A stretch of DNA of 64,000 bases from Candidatus Omnitrophota bacterium. GTDB taxonomy: Bacteria > Omnitrophota > Gorgyraeia > Velamenicoccales > Velamenicoccaceae. The position numbers and the translations under genes are program-made. Below, piece after piece: positions 41,143 through 49,941 of the stretch (its first letter is position 1; the number at the start of each line of letters is the position of its first letter). Below the pieces are notes generated by a model, which saw only the letters and a list, made by a program, of their open reading frames with translations, ran no database searches and was not told the DNA's origin. The stretch lies in the NCBI GenBank assembly GCA_003451585.1, contig DMEU01000022.1:1-64000 (forward strand), written 5' to 3'.

Positions 41143-41466
41143 ATGAAGACGACATTTACTGTCAGGCACGTAGAAAAGGATTCTATTATTCAGGATTATT
41201 TTGATGACAGGGCGCAGAAACTGCAAAAACATCTTAAACGGTTCAAAGACGACCTGGTCTATCTTCACGGCATGCTTGAAAAGAACCCCCACAGGGAAGA
41301 ATTTTATGCTTCCTTGAGCCTTTTCCTGCCTACGCTGGCGCTTCATTGCCGGGAAAAAGGCGAGGATTTCGTTACGGCCATGAACGCCTCTTTTCAGGAC
41401 ATTATACGGCAGTTGGAAAAGCATGTGGATAAGATGAACAGGGAGAAGAGGCGCAGGGTCAGATAA
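41143..41466 (+). CDS. hpf: Ribosome hibernation promoting factor (short HPF/RaiA type)
   Basis: 107 residues from ATG 41143 with AAGGAAAGG upstream (a TTG at 41137 is the other option). The fold is beta-alpha-beta-beta-beta-alpha, beginning K-T-T-F-T-V-R-H-V and with the helix segment D-D-R-A-Q-K-L-Q-K and the final helix I-R-Q-L-E-K-H-V-D-K-M. The short form lacks the C-terminal dimerisation domain of long HPF. It binds the 30S decoding region in stationary phase. The internal D-F-V-T-A-M-N strand is typical. Confidence 0.85.
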   Translation: MKTTFTVRHVEKDSIIQDYFDDRAQKLQKHLKRFKDDLVYLHGMLEKNPHREEFYASLSLFLPTLALHCREKGEDFVTAMNASFQDIIRQLEKHVDKMNREKRRRVR

Positions 41467-41472
41467 TTTTGG

Positions 41473-41500
41473 TTGACAAAATATCAAACCATGATAACAT
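41473..41500 (+). promoter_or_regulatory. Sigma70-type promoter of the hrcA operon
   Basis: TTGACA at 41473-41478, 16-base spacer, TAACAT at 41495-41500. Transcription would start just before or within the CIRCE operator, allowing HrcA repression. Confidence 0.7.
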
Positions 41501-41507
41501 TTTTACT

Positions 41508-41534
41508 TTGGCAATCTCCCGCATAGAGTGCTAA
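41508..41534. promoter_or_regulatory. CIRCE operator for HrcA
   Basis: Left half TTGGCAATC (two changes from TTAGCACTC), 9-base spacer, right half GAGTGCTAA (perfect). Spacing equals the CIRCE consensus. It lies between the promoter and hrcA. Confidence 0.85.
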
Positions 41535-41565
41535 AAATAAGCACTGGCGGATAAGGAATAAAAAA

Positions 41566-42303
41566 ATGCCCAGGTCAGCAGACCATGAAGCAAGGAGAAA
41601 AGATATACTGGCAGCTGCGATAGAGCTGTATCTTGATTCAGCTCAGCCTGTTTCTTCTGATATCCTGCGCAAGAGACGCAAGATGAACTTGAGCTCTGCC
41701 AGCGTGCGCAATGTTTTTTCCGAACTTGAGGAGGTCGGCTTTTTGACGCATCCGCATACCTCCGCCGGCAGGGTCCCTACCGATGACGGCTATAGATATT
41801 ACGTCAATGTCTTGATGAAGAAGAAGAAACTTACGGAAGAAGAGATAAATTTCATAGATAAGATATATGAGTTAAAGATCAGGGAGTTAGACGACCTCGT
41901 GTCTGAGACGCCCCGTATGATGGCGGACTTCACACATTATGCCAGCGTGGTCTCTTTCGGGGACGGCGATGTTTATTTTCAGGGCATGCGGTATATCTTA
42001 GAGCATCCGGAGTTTAGCGACGTGCGTATGGCCCATATGGTGGTGGAGGCCATTGAGGAAAAAGAGGCATTGATCGATCTGATAAACCAGAATTTCGCCG
42101 ATAAGACGATGATCTATATAGGTAAGGAGTCACATTGCCCGCAGATGGAGTACTGTTCGATCGTTGTCTCCCGTTGCGAAGGCAAAGGCAAGAAGGACGG
42201 CCGTCTGGCCCTGATAGGCCCTAAGCGCATGGCGTATGACAAGGTCATCCCATTGATGGAGTACGTCTCAGAGATAGTTTCCAAAAGCTTAGACAGGTTT
42301 TGA
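41566..42303 (+). CDS. hrcA: Heat-inducible transcription repressor HrcA lacking its central domain
   Basis: 245 residues, against about 340 in Bacillus. The winged-helix N-terminus is complete, with S-S-A-S-V-R-N-V and H-T-S-A-G-R-V-P-T-D-D-G-Y-R-Y-Y-V. After F-T-H-Y-A-S-V-V, about 105 residues of the usual protein are absent, and the chain goes on with V-Y-F-Q-G-M-R-Y-I-L and E-H-P-E-F-S-D-V, then the C-terminal I-G-K-E and L-A-L-I-G-P-K-R-M. The missing part is the middle of the GAF-like domain and the inserted dimerising domain. DNA binding to the CIRCE upstream is expected. Dimer formation or GroEL sensing may differ. The reading frame is clean, so this is a natural deletion. Confidence 0.92.
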   Translation: MPRSADHEARRKDILAAAIELYLDSAQPVSSDILRKRRKMNLSSASVRNVFSELEEVGFLTHPHTSAGRVPTDDGYRYYVNVLMKKKKLTEEEINFIDKIYELKIRELDDLVSETPRMMADFTHYASVVSFGDGDVYFQGMRYILEHPEFSDVRMAHMVVEAIEEKEALIDLINQNFADKTMIYIGKESHCPQMEYCSIVVSRCEGKGKKDGRLALIGPKRMAYDKVIPLMEYVSEIVSKSLDRF

Positions 42304-42345
42304 GCACATTACCCAGGCGAAATAGGATGAGGTAAAAATAGTATT

Positions 42346-42942
42346 ATGAACAACAATAAGAATAATAACGGTGCTAAAAATGAGCCGGAGGCGGAGCCGA
42401 AGGAAAAGCCTGAGATACAGCCGGCCCATAAAGAAAACGGGAAAAAAGAGACCGTTGTCCTGGAAAAACAGGAGTATGAAAAGTTAAAAGAAGAGGCCGG
42501 CAAGGCCCAGGAGCATTGGGACAGGCTTTTGAGGCAGCAGGCTGAATTTGATAATATCCGTAAACGCATTGAGCGGGAAAAACAGGATTTTCAGAAGTTC
42601 GCGCACGAGGATATAGTCGTAGAGCTCTTAGGTATTTTAGATGACCTTGAGCGCTCTGTTGAGGCGGCTGAGGAAGGCCAGGAAAATTTTAATGCGTTCT
42701 TAAAAGGGATCGAGATGATCCTGGCACATCTCTACGAGCTTTTAAAGCATAAAGGGGTAGCGCCAATAGCGGCGAAAGGGAAGAAATTCAATCCTCATGA
42801 GCATGAGGCGCTGCTGCAGACTGAGACGAGCGATAATGAGGATGAGGAAGTCATAGAGGAGCTCCAAAAAGGTTATAAGATAGGCGACCGCGTTATACGT
42901 ACGGCAAAAGTAAGGGTCGCTAAAAAGATAGAAAAAAAGTAG
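42346..42942 (+). CDS. grpE: Nucleotide exchange factor GrpE
   Basis: 198 residues. A low-complexity charged head (N/K/E-rich, residues 1-45) leads into a long dimerising coiled coil with R-Q-Q-A-E-F-D-N-I-R-K-R, and ends in the beta domain with F-N-P-H-E-H-E-A-L and V-I-R-T-A-K-V-R-V. It releases ADP from DnaK. It lies second in hrcA-grpE-dnaK-dnaJ, 42 bases after hrcA. Confidence 0.95.
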   Translation: MNNNKNNNGAKNEPEAEPKEKPEIQPAHKENGKKETVVLEKQEYEKLKEEAGKAQEHWDRLLRQQAEFDNIRKRIEREKQDFQKFAHEDIVVELLGILDDLERSVEAAEEGQENFNAFLKGIEMILAHLYELLKHKGVAPIAAKGKKFNPHEHEALLQTETSDNEDEEVIEELQKGYKIGDRVIRTAKVRVAKKIEKK

Positions 42943-42947
42943 AAATG

Positions 42948-42981
42948 TTTACCTCCTAGCAAGCAGGCACGGAGGTTAACT
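42948..42981. repeat. Inverted repeat in the grpE-dnaK spacer
   Basis: TTACCTCC and GGAGGTTAA are inverted across about 14 bases. Folding would form a hairpin carrying a decoy Shine-Dalgarno; the true one follows at 43016. Confidence 0.4.
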
Positions 42982-43015
42982 TTGAAAGGTATGAAGACTT
43001 CTAATAAGCAAAGTT

Positions 43016-43024
43016 AAGGAGGTG
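43016..43024 (+). promoter_or_regulatory. Strong Shine-Dalgarno of dnaK
   Basis: AAGGAGGTG, nearly a full complement of the 16S anti-SD, four bases before ATG 43029. It fits the high expression of DnaK. Confidence 0.75.
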
Positions 43025-43028
43025 TGTT

Positions 43029-44945
43029 ATGGCTAAGGTAATAGGGATCGATCTGGGTACGTCTAATTCAGCCGCGTCTGTTATGGAAAGCGGCAGGCCT
43101 GTTATTATTCCTTCCGCCGAAGGCGCGGGCGTTGCCTCCGGCAAGGCTTTTCCTTCTTATGTCGCCTTTACAAAGGATGGCCAGCGTTTGGTAGGCGAGC
43201 CGGCAAGGCGCCAGGCGGCTATTAATGCCGAGGGCACTATCCAGGCAGCTAAACGTAAAATGGGGACTGATTTTAAGTTCAAGGTATTCGGTAAAGATTA
43301 TACGCCGCAGCAGATATCGGCTTTTATCCTGCAGAAGATCAAAGAGGACGCTGAGGCCTATCTTGGCGATAAGGTCGAGGAGGCTGTCATCACGTGTCCT
43401 GCTTATTTTGACGATAACCAGAGGACTGCCACCAAAGACGCCGGTGAGATAGCAGGACTTAAGGTCTTGAGGATAATAAATGAGCCTACGGCTGCATGCC
43501 TCGCATACGGGTTGGAGAAGGCCGGAAAAGAATTAAAGATACTCGTCTTTGACTTTGGCGGCGGTACCTTGGACGTCACTATAATGGAGATGTGGAAAGA
43601 AGGCGGTTTTAAGGTCATGGCGACCAGCGGCGATACCCAGCTCGGCGGCACGGATATGGACAATATCCTTATCGACCATATCGCCAAAGAATTCAAGCGT
43701 GATACGGGCATAGACCTGAAGAATGATAAGATGGCGATGCAGCGTCTTCGTGAGGCTGCCGAGAAGGCCAAGGTTGAACTTTCAAGCACCGTGACCACAG
43801 ATATCAACTTGCCTTTTATCACCGCGGATGCGACCGGGCCTAAGCATATGACGATGACGATTAACCGGGCAAAACTGGAAGAATTGGTATCTCCTATTAT
43901 CGAGAGATGCCGCGGGCCTTTAGAGCAGGCGCTTAAGGACGCGAAAGATTCTTTTTCCAAAGAAGGCGTAACATTCGGCGATAAGGATGTCGATAAGATC
44001 ATAATGGTGGGCGGCCCGACGCGTATGCCCATTGTGCAGAAATTCGTAGAAGATTATTTCGGGAAAAAGATCGAGCGTGGCGTAGACCCTATGGAGTGCG
44101 TATCTTTGGGGGCCGCTATTCAGGCTGCCATCATCAAGGGTGAGGTCAAGGATGTCCTGCTCTTGGACGTTACACCTCTTTCATTGGGTATTGAGACGCT
44201 GGGCGGCATTAACACGAAACTCATCGAGAGGAACACCACTATCCCTACCAGAAAGAGCCAGATATTTTCTACCGCTGCCGATAATCAGACGGCTGTGACC
44301 GTGCGCGTATTACAGGGTGAGCGCAAGATGGCCGAAGGCAACGTAGAGTTGGGCAGGTTTGACCTCATAGGTATACCCACGGCTCCTCGCGGCGTCCCTC
44401 AGATAGAGGTGAGCTTTGATATAGACGCAAACGGTATAGTCCATGTCGGCGCCAAGGACCTGGGGACGGGTAAGGAGCAGTCTATACGTATTACGGCCCC
44501 TAAGAAGCTGGATAAGGAAGAAATCGAAAAGATGGTCAAGGAAGCCGAGAAATTCGCGGCAGACGATGAAAAGAGGAAGGAAGAAGTCGAGGCCCGTAAT
44601 CAGGCCGACGCCCTGGTCTATTCTACTGAGAAGTCTTTGAAAGAATACGGCTCGAAGGTAAGCGAGGCCGAGAAGAAGGCTATCGAATCCAAGGTAGCCG
44701 ACCTTAAAGAGGCGCTTAAAGGCAAGGATACCGATAAGATAAAGAAGGGTATGGAGGAATTGACGCAGGCCTCCCATAAATTAGCAGAGGCTATCTATAA
44801 GTCGGCCTCTGAAGCCAAGGCCAAACAGCAGGCCGGCCCTGATGAGAAAGAAGAGCCAGGGCAAGAGAAGGGCGAAAGCGGCCCAGGTAAAAAAGGCGAG
44901 GATATTATCGATGCCGAATACAGGGAAGAAGACGATAAGAAATAA
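43029..44945 (+). CDS. dnaK: Chaperone DnaK (Hsp70)
   Basis: 638 residues, full length. Signatures: G-I-D-L-G-T-S-N-S (usually T-T-N-S), F-D-F-G-G-G-T-L-D-V, M-V-G-G-P-T-R-M-P and D-V-T-P-L-S-L-G-I-E-T. The substrate domain and helical lid follow, ending in a charged, low-complexity tail and D-A-E-Y-R-E. It folds and protects proteins with DnaJ and GrpE. The Ser in the first phosphate loop is a mild change from the usual Thr. Confidence 0.97.
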   Translation: MAKVIGIDLGTSNSAASVMESGRPVIIPSAEGAGVASGKAFPSYVAFTKDGQRLVGEPARRQAAINAEGTIQAAKRKMGTDFKFKVFGKDYTPQQISAFILQKIKEDAEAYLGDKVEEAVITCPAYFDDNQRTATKDAGEIAGLKVLRIINEPTAACLAYGLEKAGKELKILVFDFGGGTLDVTIMEMWKEGGFKVMATSGDTQLGGTDMDNILIDHIAKEFKRDTGIDLKNDKMAMQRLREAAEKAKVELSSTVTTDINLPFITADATGPKHMTMTINRAKLEELVSPIIERCRGPLEQALKDAKDSFSKEGVTFGDKDVDKIIMVGGPTRMPIVQKFVEDYFGKKIERGVDPMECVSLGAAIQAAIIKGEVKDVLLLDVTPLSLGIETLGGINTKLIERNTTIPTRKSQIFSTAADNQTAVTVRVLQGERKMAEGNVELGRFDLIGIPTAPRGVPQIEVSFDIDANGIVHVGAKDLGTGKEQSIRITAPKKLDKEEIEKMVKEAEKFAADDEKRKEEVEARNQADALVYSTEKSLKEYGSKVSEAEKKAIESKVADLKEALKGKDTDKIKKGMEELTQASHKLAEAIYKSASEAKAKQQAGPDEKEEPGQEKGESGPGKKGEDIIDAEYREEDDKK

Positions 44946-45033
44946 GTGTGTAAGTTTTTAAGTGTGTAAGTTTGATGATGGAATAATCAAAGTAAACTTA
45001 AAAACTTTACACTTTACATTTTACACTCCAAAG
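44946..45033. repeat. Heptad inverted-repeat spacer (GTGTGTAAG / CTTTACAC type)
   Basis: dnaK-dnaJ gap. Left arm: GTGTGTA, AGTTTTT, AAGTGTG, TAAGTTT. Right arm: AAACTTA, AAAACTT, TACACTT, TACATTT, TACACTC. Both step by seven and are inverted copies around a central 20-25 bases. Confidence 0.8.
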
Positions 45034-45035
45034 GC

Positions 45036-46145
45036 ATGACTACACAGCGTGATTATTACGAGATCCTGGGGATAAATAAGTCGGCCTCTACTGAAGAGAT
45101 AAAGCGTGCTTATCGCGCTCTTGCGATGAAACACCACCCTGATCGCGCTCCGCACGAGCAGAAAAAAGAGGCTGAGGAGAGGTTTAAGGAGATCTCAGAG
45201 GCCTACGCCGTATTATCCGACGAGAAGAAGCGTTCTCTTTACGATCGTTACGGCCATGCGGGTATTGACCAGCGTTATAGCACAGAGGATATCTTCCGCG
45301 GCGCTGATTTTTCGAGTATCTTTGAAGAGGCCTTCGGCGGCGGCGGTTTCGGCGGAGGTATTTTTGAAGAGATCTTCGGCGGGGCTGCAGGCGATATTTT
45401 CGGCGCAGGACGCGGCAGGCGGGCGCGCAGGGGTAGGGACCTGCAGTTTGAGATAGAGATAACATTGGAAGAGGCTGTTTTAGGTATTGAGAAGACCTTT
45501 CAGATAAACCGTTATGAACTTTGTACGTCCTGTAATGGCTCCGGCGCTAAAGCCGGCAGCAAGAAGTCAACGTGTCCGCAATGCCAGGGCGCAGGCCAGG
45601 TTACCGTTGCTCACGGATTTTTTCATCTGACCCAGACATGTTCAAAGTGCGGTGGTGAAGGCAAGGTGATATCTACCCCTTGCCCTAAGTGCGGCGGCCA
45701 GGCCACGGTCAGGATGCCGCGTAAGATCTCCGTCAAGATACCGGCCGGAGTGGATACCGGATCGCAACTCCGTGTCAGAGGGGAAGGCGAAGAGGCGCAA
45801 GGCGGTAAAGGCGACCTTTATGTTATAGTCCGCGTCAAGAAGCACCCTTTATTTGAGCGTCATGAAAATGACCTTATTTGCGAGGTACATGTTGATGTGG
45901 CACAGGCTATACTGGGCGCCGAGATCGATGTCCCCACATTGAGCGGCGAGGTTAAGATGAAGGTGCCTGCCGGAACACCTTCGGGTAAGATCTTCCGTCT
46001 GCGTGATAAAGGCGTTCCTGACTTAAGGACGCGCGCCAATGGCGATGAGTTAGTGCGTATTAGCGTAGATATGCCGCAGAACCTGGGTTCTGGTGAGAAA
46101 AAGTTGATACAAGAGTTCGCCCGTATAAGGGGCGTAAAAATATAG
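45036..46145 (+). CDS. dnaJ: Chaperone DnaJ (Hsp40, type I)
   Basis: 369 residues. J domain with H-H-P-D-R, Gly/Phe-rich linker (about 95-130), four C-x-x-C-x-G-x-G-type zinc motifs (C-T-S-C-N-G-S-G, C-P-Q-C-Q-G-A-G, C-S-K-C-G-G-E-G, C-P-K-C-G-G-Q), and C-terminal substrate domains with V-K-I-P-A-G-V-D. It delivers clients to DnaK and triggers ATP hydrolysis. The spacer upstream is a heptad repeat, so dnaJ expression may be uncoupled in part from dnaK. Confidence 0.96.
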   Translation: MTTQRDYYEILGINKSASTEEIKRAYRALAMKHHPDRAPHEQKKEAEERFKEISEAYAVLSDEKKRSLYDRYGHAGIDQRYSTEDIFRGADFSSIFEEAFGGGGFGGGIFEEIFGGAAGDIFGAGRGRRARRGRDLQFEIEITLEEAVLGIEKTFQINRYELCTSCNGSGAKAGSKKSTCPQCQGAGQVTVAHGFFHLTQTCSKCGGEGKVISTPCPKCGGQATVRMPRKISVKIPAGVDTGSQLRVRGEGEEAQGGKGDLYVIVRVKKHPLFERHENDLICEVHVDVAQAILGAEIDVPTLSGEVKMKVPAGTPSGKIFRLRDKGVPDLRTRANGDELVRISVDMPQNLGSGEKKLIQEFARIRGVKI

Positions 46146-46156
46146 GAGACAGTACA

Positions 46157-46411
46157 ATGCCAACGTATGAATATGAGTGTAAGGCTTGCGGCCATCGTTT
46201 TGAAGCGTCGCATTCAATGTCAGCGGCACCTTTAAAGACGTGCCCGGAGTGCAGGAAGGATAAAGTGGTCCGTCTCATAGGTTCCGGTTCAGGCCTTATA
46301 TTCAAAGGTTCTGGTTTTTATGCCACGGATTATCGTAAAGGCGGCGCGCCACCCTGTCCCTCTGCAGGCAGCAAACCGAGCTGCAGCGGATGTCCCGGAA
46401 CTCAGCATTAA
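46157..46411 (+). CDS. FmdB-type zinc-ribbon small protein
   Basis: 84 residues. M-P-T-Y-E-Y-E-C-K-A-C-G-H-R-F-E starts the ribbon, and C-P-E-C closes it. The F-K-G-S-G-F-Y-A-T-D-Y segment is typical of the FmdB/CxxC_CXXC_SSSS group. The tail adds Cys-rich C-S-G-C-P-G. These proteins are frequent near translation and stress genes, with no proven function. It follows dnaJ by 11 bases and likely shares its transcript. Confidence 0.85.
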   Translation: MPTYEYECKACGHRFEASHSMSAAPLKTCPECRKDKVVRLIGSGSGLIFKGSGFYATDYRKGGAPPCPSAGSKPSCSGCPGTQH

Positions 46412-46417
46412 GGCCAA

Positions 46418-46777
46418 ATGGTAAGGATTGGGATTTTTGTGTCCTGGTTGCTGGTTTTTGTTTATGGGGTAGTTATATTTTATTTTTCCTGCCTGCCGTC
46501 CAAGTGCGTTCCTCAGCTTTTCCCTTTCTCGGATAAAGTATACCATTATATCGAATATTTTCCTTTCGGCGTCCTTTTGGTCCGCGCTTTTTGGGTTACA
46601 TTCAAACGCCTTGACCGCAGGGCTTTACTTTTATTTCTTTTTGTGATAGTGTTATACGCTTTAAGCGATGAGATCCATCAACTTTTTGTATCGGGCCGAT
46701 TTTTTTCTTACGGCGACATTCTTGTCGATGTGCTGGGGGCTGCGTCAGGAGGATTTGTTTATTTATGGCTAAGATAG
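46418..46777 (+). CDS. VanZ-like membrane protein
   Basis: 119 residues with four membrane helices. The motifs D-K-V-Y-H-Y-I-E-Y-F-P-F-G, S-D-E-I-H-Q-L-F-V and D-I-L-V-D-V-L-G-A define the VanZ family. Members influence teicoplanin resistance in enterococci; in general the role is unknown, possibly envelope-related. Overlaps the next gene by 13 bases. Confidence 0.85.
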   Translation: MVRIGIFVSWLLVFVYGVVIFYFSCLPSKCVPQLFPFSDKVYHYIEYFPFGVLLVRAFWVTFKRLDRRALLLFLFVIVLYALSDEIHQLFVSGRFFSYGDILVDVLGAASGGFVYLWLR

Positions 46778-48027
46778 AGTCTTTTTCAGGTATACACTAT
46801 AATCCTGATATCGTAGAAGATGTCTCAAAAGTTATCTGTCCGCCTTACGATATCATTACACCTTCCGAACAGGAAGATTTCTACCAGAAAAACCCCTACA
46901 ACGTTATCCGGCTCATTTTAGGAAAAGACCTGCAGGGCGACACGGAAAAAGATAATAAGTATACAAGGGCCGCCGGCTATATGGATGATTGGCTGAGGCG
47001 TAATGTCCTTATGCAGGATAGCGAGCCTGGTATCTATTTTTATGAACAGGTGTTTTCGGTTGAGGGAAAACAGGCGCGTCGTTGGGGTATGATAGCCCTT
47101 ATGCGCCTTGATGAGGAAGGCAAAGAGAAGACCGTCTATCCGCACGAGCATACCCATACTGCGCCTAAAGAGGACCGTCTCAAGCTCATAAAGTCGGTCG
47201 AGGCTAACTTAAGCCCGGTCTTTACCATATTTTCCGATCCCGAGGACCAGGCCAGAGGTATTTTTGAGGCGGCAAGAAGGGCCGTGGCGCTGTTCGACGT
47301 AGTTGACAACGCCGGTATAGAAAACCGTATCTGGAGGGTCACAGATAAGGCCGTGATAGATAAGGTCAAGGCCTTATTTTCCCACAAAGAGCTTTTTATC
47401 GCTGATGGCCATCATCGTTATGAGGTAGCCAAGTCTTTTAGGGACTATAAGCGGCAGAGCGACCAGGCACATTTCAAGGATTCCTATAATTATATTATGA
47501 CATTTTTTACGCCCTTGGAGGATGAAGGGCTTTGTATCCTGCCCACCCACAGGCTTCTTAAAGACGTACATTTCAACCCTGATCAGTTTAGCGCGTGTTT
47601 CGCGGTCAAAGAGATGCCTTCCTGCGCGGCGCTCGTTTCAGAGATGCGCGACAGGGAAAAAGATGCGGGCGTATTCGGGTTGTATAAGGAAAAGAAGTTT
47701 TATCTTTTGAAGTTGGACGATAAGCGTGAATGCAACCGGTTTATACAGGAAGGGCCGAAGGAATACAGGAATCTGGATGTCGTCATATTGCACAAGGTTA
47801 TATTCGACCATTTCTTAAAAATCCAATTGAGCCAGATCAATTATGAAGTCGATCTGGGGCGTGCGGCCGCAGCTGTAGACCGAGGGGATTTCGGCGCGCT
47901 TTTTCTTTTGAACCCCACAAAGGTGGACCAGATCCGCGCTATCGCGCTTGGCGGAGAAGTCATGCCTCAGAAGTCGACATATTTTTACCCTAAGCTTTCC
48001 AGCGGGTTGTTGTTCCATAGATTTTAA
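46765..48027 (+). CDS. DUF1015 family protein
   Basis: 420 residues. The N-terminus has the family pattern V-I-C-P-P-Y-D-I-I, followed by Y-N-V-I-R-L-I-L-G and, in the middle, F-I-A-D-G-H-H-R-Y-E, the most conserved stretch with metal- or phosphate-type residues. DUF1015 is broad in bacteria and often lies near serine or envelope genes. I give no function. The start at ATG 46765 lies inside the VanZ gene. It is followed at 22 bases by accD. Confidence 0.85.
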   Translation: MAKIESFSGIHYNPDIVEDVSKVICPPYDIITPSEQEDFYQKNPYNVIRLILGKDLQGDTEKDNKYTRAAGYMDDWLRRNVLMQDSEPGIYFYEQVFSVEGKQARRWGMIALMRLDEEGKEKTVYPHEHTHTAPKEDRLKLIKSVEANLSPVFTIFSDPEDQARGIFEAARRAVALFDVVDNAGIENRIWRVTDKAVIDKVKALFSHKELFIADGHHRYEVAKSFRDYKRQSDQAHFKDSYNYIMTFFTPLEDEGLCILPTHRLLKDVHFNPDQFSACFAVKEMPSCAALVSEMRDREKDAGVFGLYKEKKFYLLKLDDKRECNRFIQEGPKEYRNLDVVILHKVIFDHFLKIQLSQINYEVDLGRAAAAVDRGDFGALFLLNPTKVDQIRAIALGGEVMPQKSTYFYPKLSSGLLFHRF

Positions 48028-48049
48028 ACAGTTAGAGAAGTAGGGGATT

Positions 48050-48889
48050 ATGGCGCTTTTTGGAAAACCTAAATATACCATAGTAAAGATCAGGAAGAGA
48101 GAGATTCCTGAAGGATTGTGGACAAAGTGCCAGGAGTGCGGCCAGCCTATCTATAAAAAGGCCCTTGAAGAAAATCTGAAGGTGTGCCCAAAATGTAATT
48201 GCCATTTTGATCTTACCGCCGCAGAACGCCTCGAGATGACCGTTGACAAAGATACATTTAAGGAATACGATACCCGGCTTTCTACGGTAGACCCGCTTGA
48301 ATTTAAAGGCATTAAATCATATAAGCAAAAACTCATGGAAGATTATAAGGCTACATCCATGAAAGAAGCCGTTATTACCGGGGAGGGCGAGATATTCGGC
48401 AAAAAGGCCGTTGTCTGCATCACGGATTCGCGTTTTATCATGGGGAGTATGGGTTCCGTAGTAGGAGAGAAGATCACGCGCGCGATAGAGTCATCGATCA
48501 AGAAAAAATTGCCGCTCGTTATAATCTCCGGCTCCGGAGGAGGGGCAAGGATGTATGAGGGGATATACAGCCTTATGCAGATGGCAAAGACCTCGGCCGC
48601 GCTTTTAAAACATCATGAGGCAGGGTTATTGTATATTTCCGTATTGACCAACCCTACGATGGGTGGCGTTATGGCTTCTTTTGCCGGCCTGGGCGACGTG
48701 ATCATCGCCGAGCCAAAGGCCTTGATAGGTTTCGCCGGCCCTCGCGTTATAGAGCAGACAACACGGCAGAAGTTGCCCGAGGGGTTTCAGCGTTCCGAGT
48801 TTATGCTGGAGCACGGGCTGCTTGACACTATAGTGCACCGCAAGGCTTTAAAGGAATCTTTGCACCAGCTTATAGATTATTTAGGTTGA
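48050..48889 (+). CDS. accD: Acetyl-CoA carboxylase carboxyltransferase beta subunit
   Basis: 279 residues. The N-terminal zinc ribbon is C-x-x-C then C-x-x-C (C-Q-E-C-G, C-P-K-C-N). The crotonase-like body has S-G-S-G-G-G-A-R-M-Y-E-G and L-T-N-P-T-M-G-G-V-M-A-S-F-A, binding carboxybiotin and CoA. With AccA it moves the carboxyl group to acetyl-CoA, the first step of fatty acid synthesis. accA is not in the window. A new promoter follows at 48932, so this ends a transcription unit. Confidence 0.96.
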   Translation: MALFGKPKYTIVKIRKREIPEGLWTKCQECGQPIYKKALEENLKVCPKCNCHFDLTAAERLEMTVDKDTFKEYDTRLSTVDPLEFKGIKSYKQKLMEDYKATSMKEAVITGEGEIFGKKAVVCITDSRFIMGSMGSVVGEKITRAIESSIKKKLPLVIISGSGGGARMYEGIYSLMQMAKTSAALLKHHEAGLLYISVLTNPTMGGVMASFAGLGDVIIAEPKALIGFAGPRVIEQTTRQKLPEGFQRSEFMLEHGLLDTIVHRKALKESLHQLIDYLG

Positions 48890-48931
48890 TACTTTCCCAT
48901 TTTCGGCCCACCTCTCCAGTAATAACTTTCC

Positions 48932-48960
48932 TTGAAAATCAGTATAACTTAAGTTACAAT
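48932..48960 (+). promoter_or_regulatory. Sigma70-type promoter of the ROK-lptD-ugd cluster
   Basis: TTGAAA at 48932-48937, exactly 17 bases, TACAAT at 48955-48960. It is 44 bases ahead of the ROK gene, in the only larger gap nearby. Confidence 0.7.
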
Positions 48961-49003
48961 AAGGACTTATTCGTTTGGTAAAATCATCGATCAAGGTCCT
49001 TTA

Positions 49004-49936
49004 ATGGCTCAGAGATTATTTTTCGGCGTTGATGTTGGCGGCACATTTACCAAGATCGCCTTGGTAGATGAAAAGAGTCGCCTTTTGGCCAAGTCTAAGT
49101 TTTCATCTGAAGGGTTCTCGAATAAAGCCTTTTTTGCCAAGACCCTGCGAGCGAATATCCTGTCTATCCTTTCTGAACACAAACTCGCGCTGCGCCACCT
49201 TAAAGGCATAGGGATAGGCCTGCCAGGCCCTGTTGATTTTGATAAAGGTATCGTCTTGAGCTTGACCAATATCAAGGGTTGGAACAGGTTCCCTCTATCC
49301 GCGTATCTAAGGAGATATTTTTCCGTTCCCGTCTTCATTGATAACGACGCTAATTGTATGGGTTTGGCTGAGTCGCGCCTTGGCGCGGCACGCGGGACGT
49401 CTTATGCGCTCTGCCTGACTTTAGGCACCGGAGTTGGCGGTGCCCTTATCCTGGATAGGCAAATTTATAGGAGCTCATATTTTTTGAGCGCGGAGGTAGG
49501 GCATATACCGGTAGTTTTGGATGGGCCGAAATGCTCATGCGGTGGCCGCGGCTGCCTGGAGAGATTTGTGGGAAACCGCGCTTTGTTGTCAGCAGCCAGG
49601 AGGGTATTCAAAAAAGATATGTCGCTGGAAGAAGTCAGTTGTCTTGCCGCAAAAGGCGATCTCAGGGCCTTAAAAATATGGCGGGATGCCGGCAATATTA
49701 TAGGTTTAGCCGTAAGTGGCGTTTTGAATGTTTTTAATCCGGAGATTGTTGTCATAGGAGGGGGCGTGGCTGAGGCGGGAGATGCGCTCTTTGCCTCCAT
49801 CAGAAGAACGGTCACCTGTCACGCGATGGAACAGCTTAAAAAATACGTCAAGGTCAAAAAAGCGGCCTTAGGCAACGATGCCGGTGTCCTGGGCGCGGCG
49901 CTTTTGGCTAAGGAACAAGTAGGCATCAGGGTATAG
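49004..49936 (+). CDS. ROK-family sugar kinase (probable glucokinase)
   Basis: 310 residues. N-terminal phosphate loop D-V-G-G-T-F-T-K, catalytic segment F-I-D-N-D-A-N, T-L-G-T-G-V-G-G-A, and zinc motif H-x10-C-S-C-G-G-R-G-C-L-E, which mark ROK kinases. Its lack of a helix-turn-helix domain separates it from ROK repressors. It probably phosphorylates glucose or a related hexose; feeding glucose-6-phosphate to the UDP-sugar genes downstream would make sense but is inference. Confidence 0.88.
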   Translation: MAQRLFFGVDVGGTFTKIALVDEKSRLLAKSKFSSEGFSNKAFFAKTLRANILSILSEHKLALRHLKGIGIGLPGPVDFDKGIVLSLTNIKGWNRFPLSAYLRRYFSVPVFIDNDANCMGLAESRLGAARGTSYALCLTLGTGVGGALILDRQIYRSSYFLSAEVGHIPVVLDGPKCSCGGRGCLERFVGNRALLSAARRVFKKDMSLEEVSCLAAKGDLRALKIWRDAGNIIGLAVSGVLNVFNPEIVVIGGGVAEAGDALFASIRRTVTCHAMEQLKKYVKVKKAALGNDAGVLGAALLAKEQVGIRV

Positions 49937-49941
49937 CGTTA

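Noticed and set aside
41467..41472. Second CIRCE or sigma32-type promoter upstream of hrcA
   Set aside because: Only one inverted repeat with 9-base spacing is present, and no CTTGAA/CCCCAT-type pair is found.
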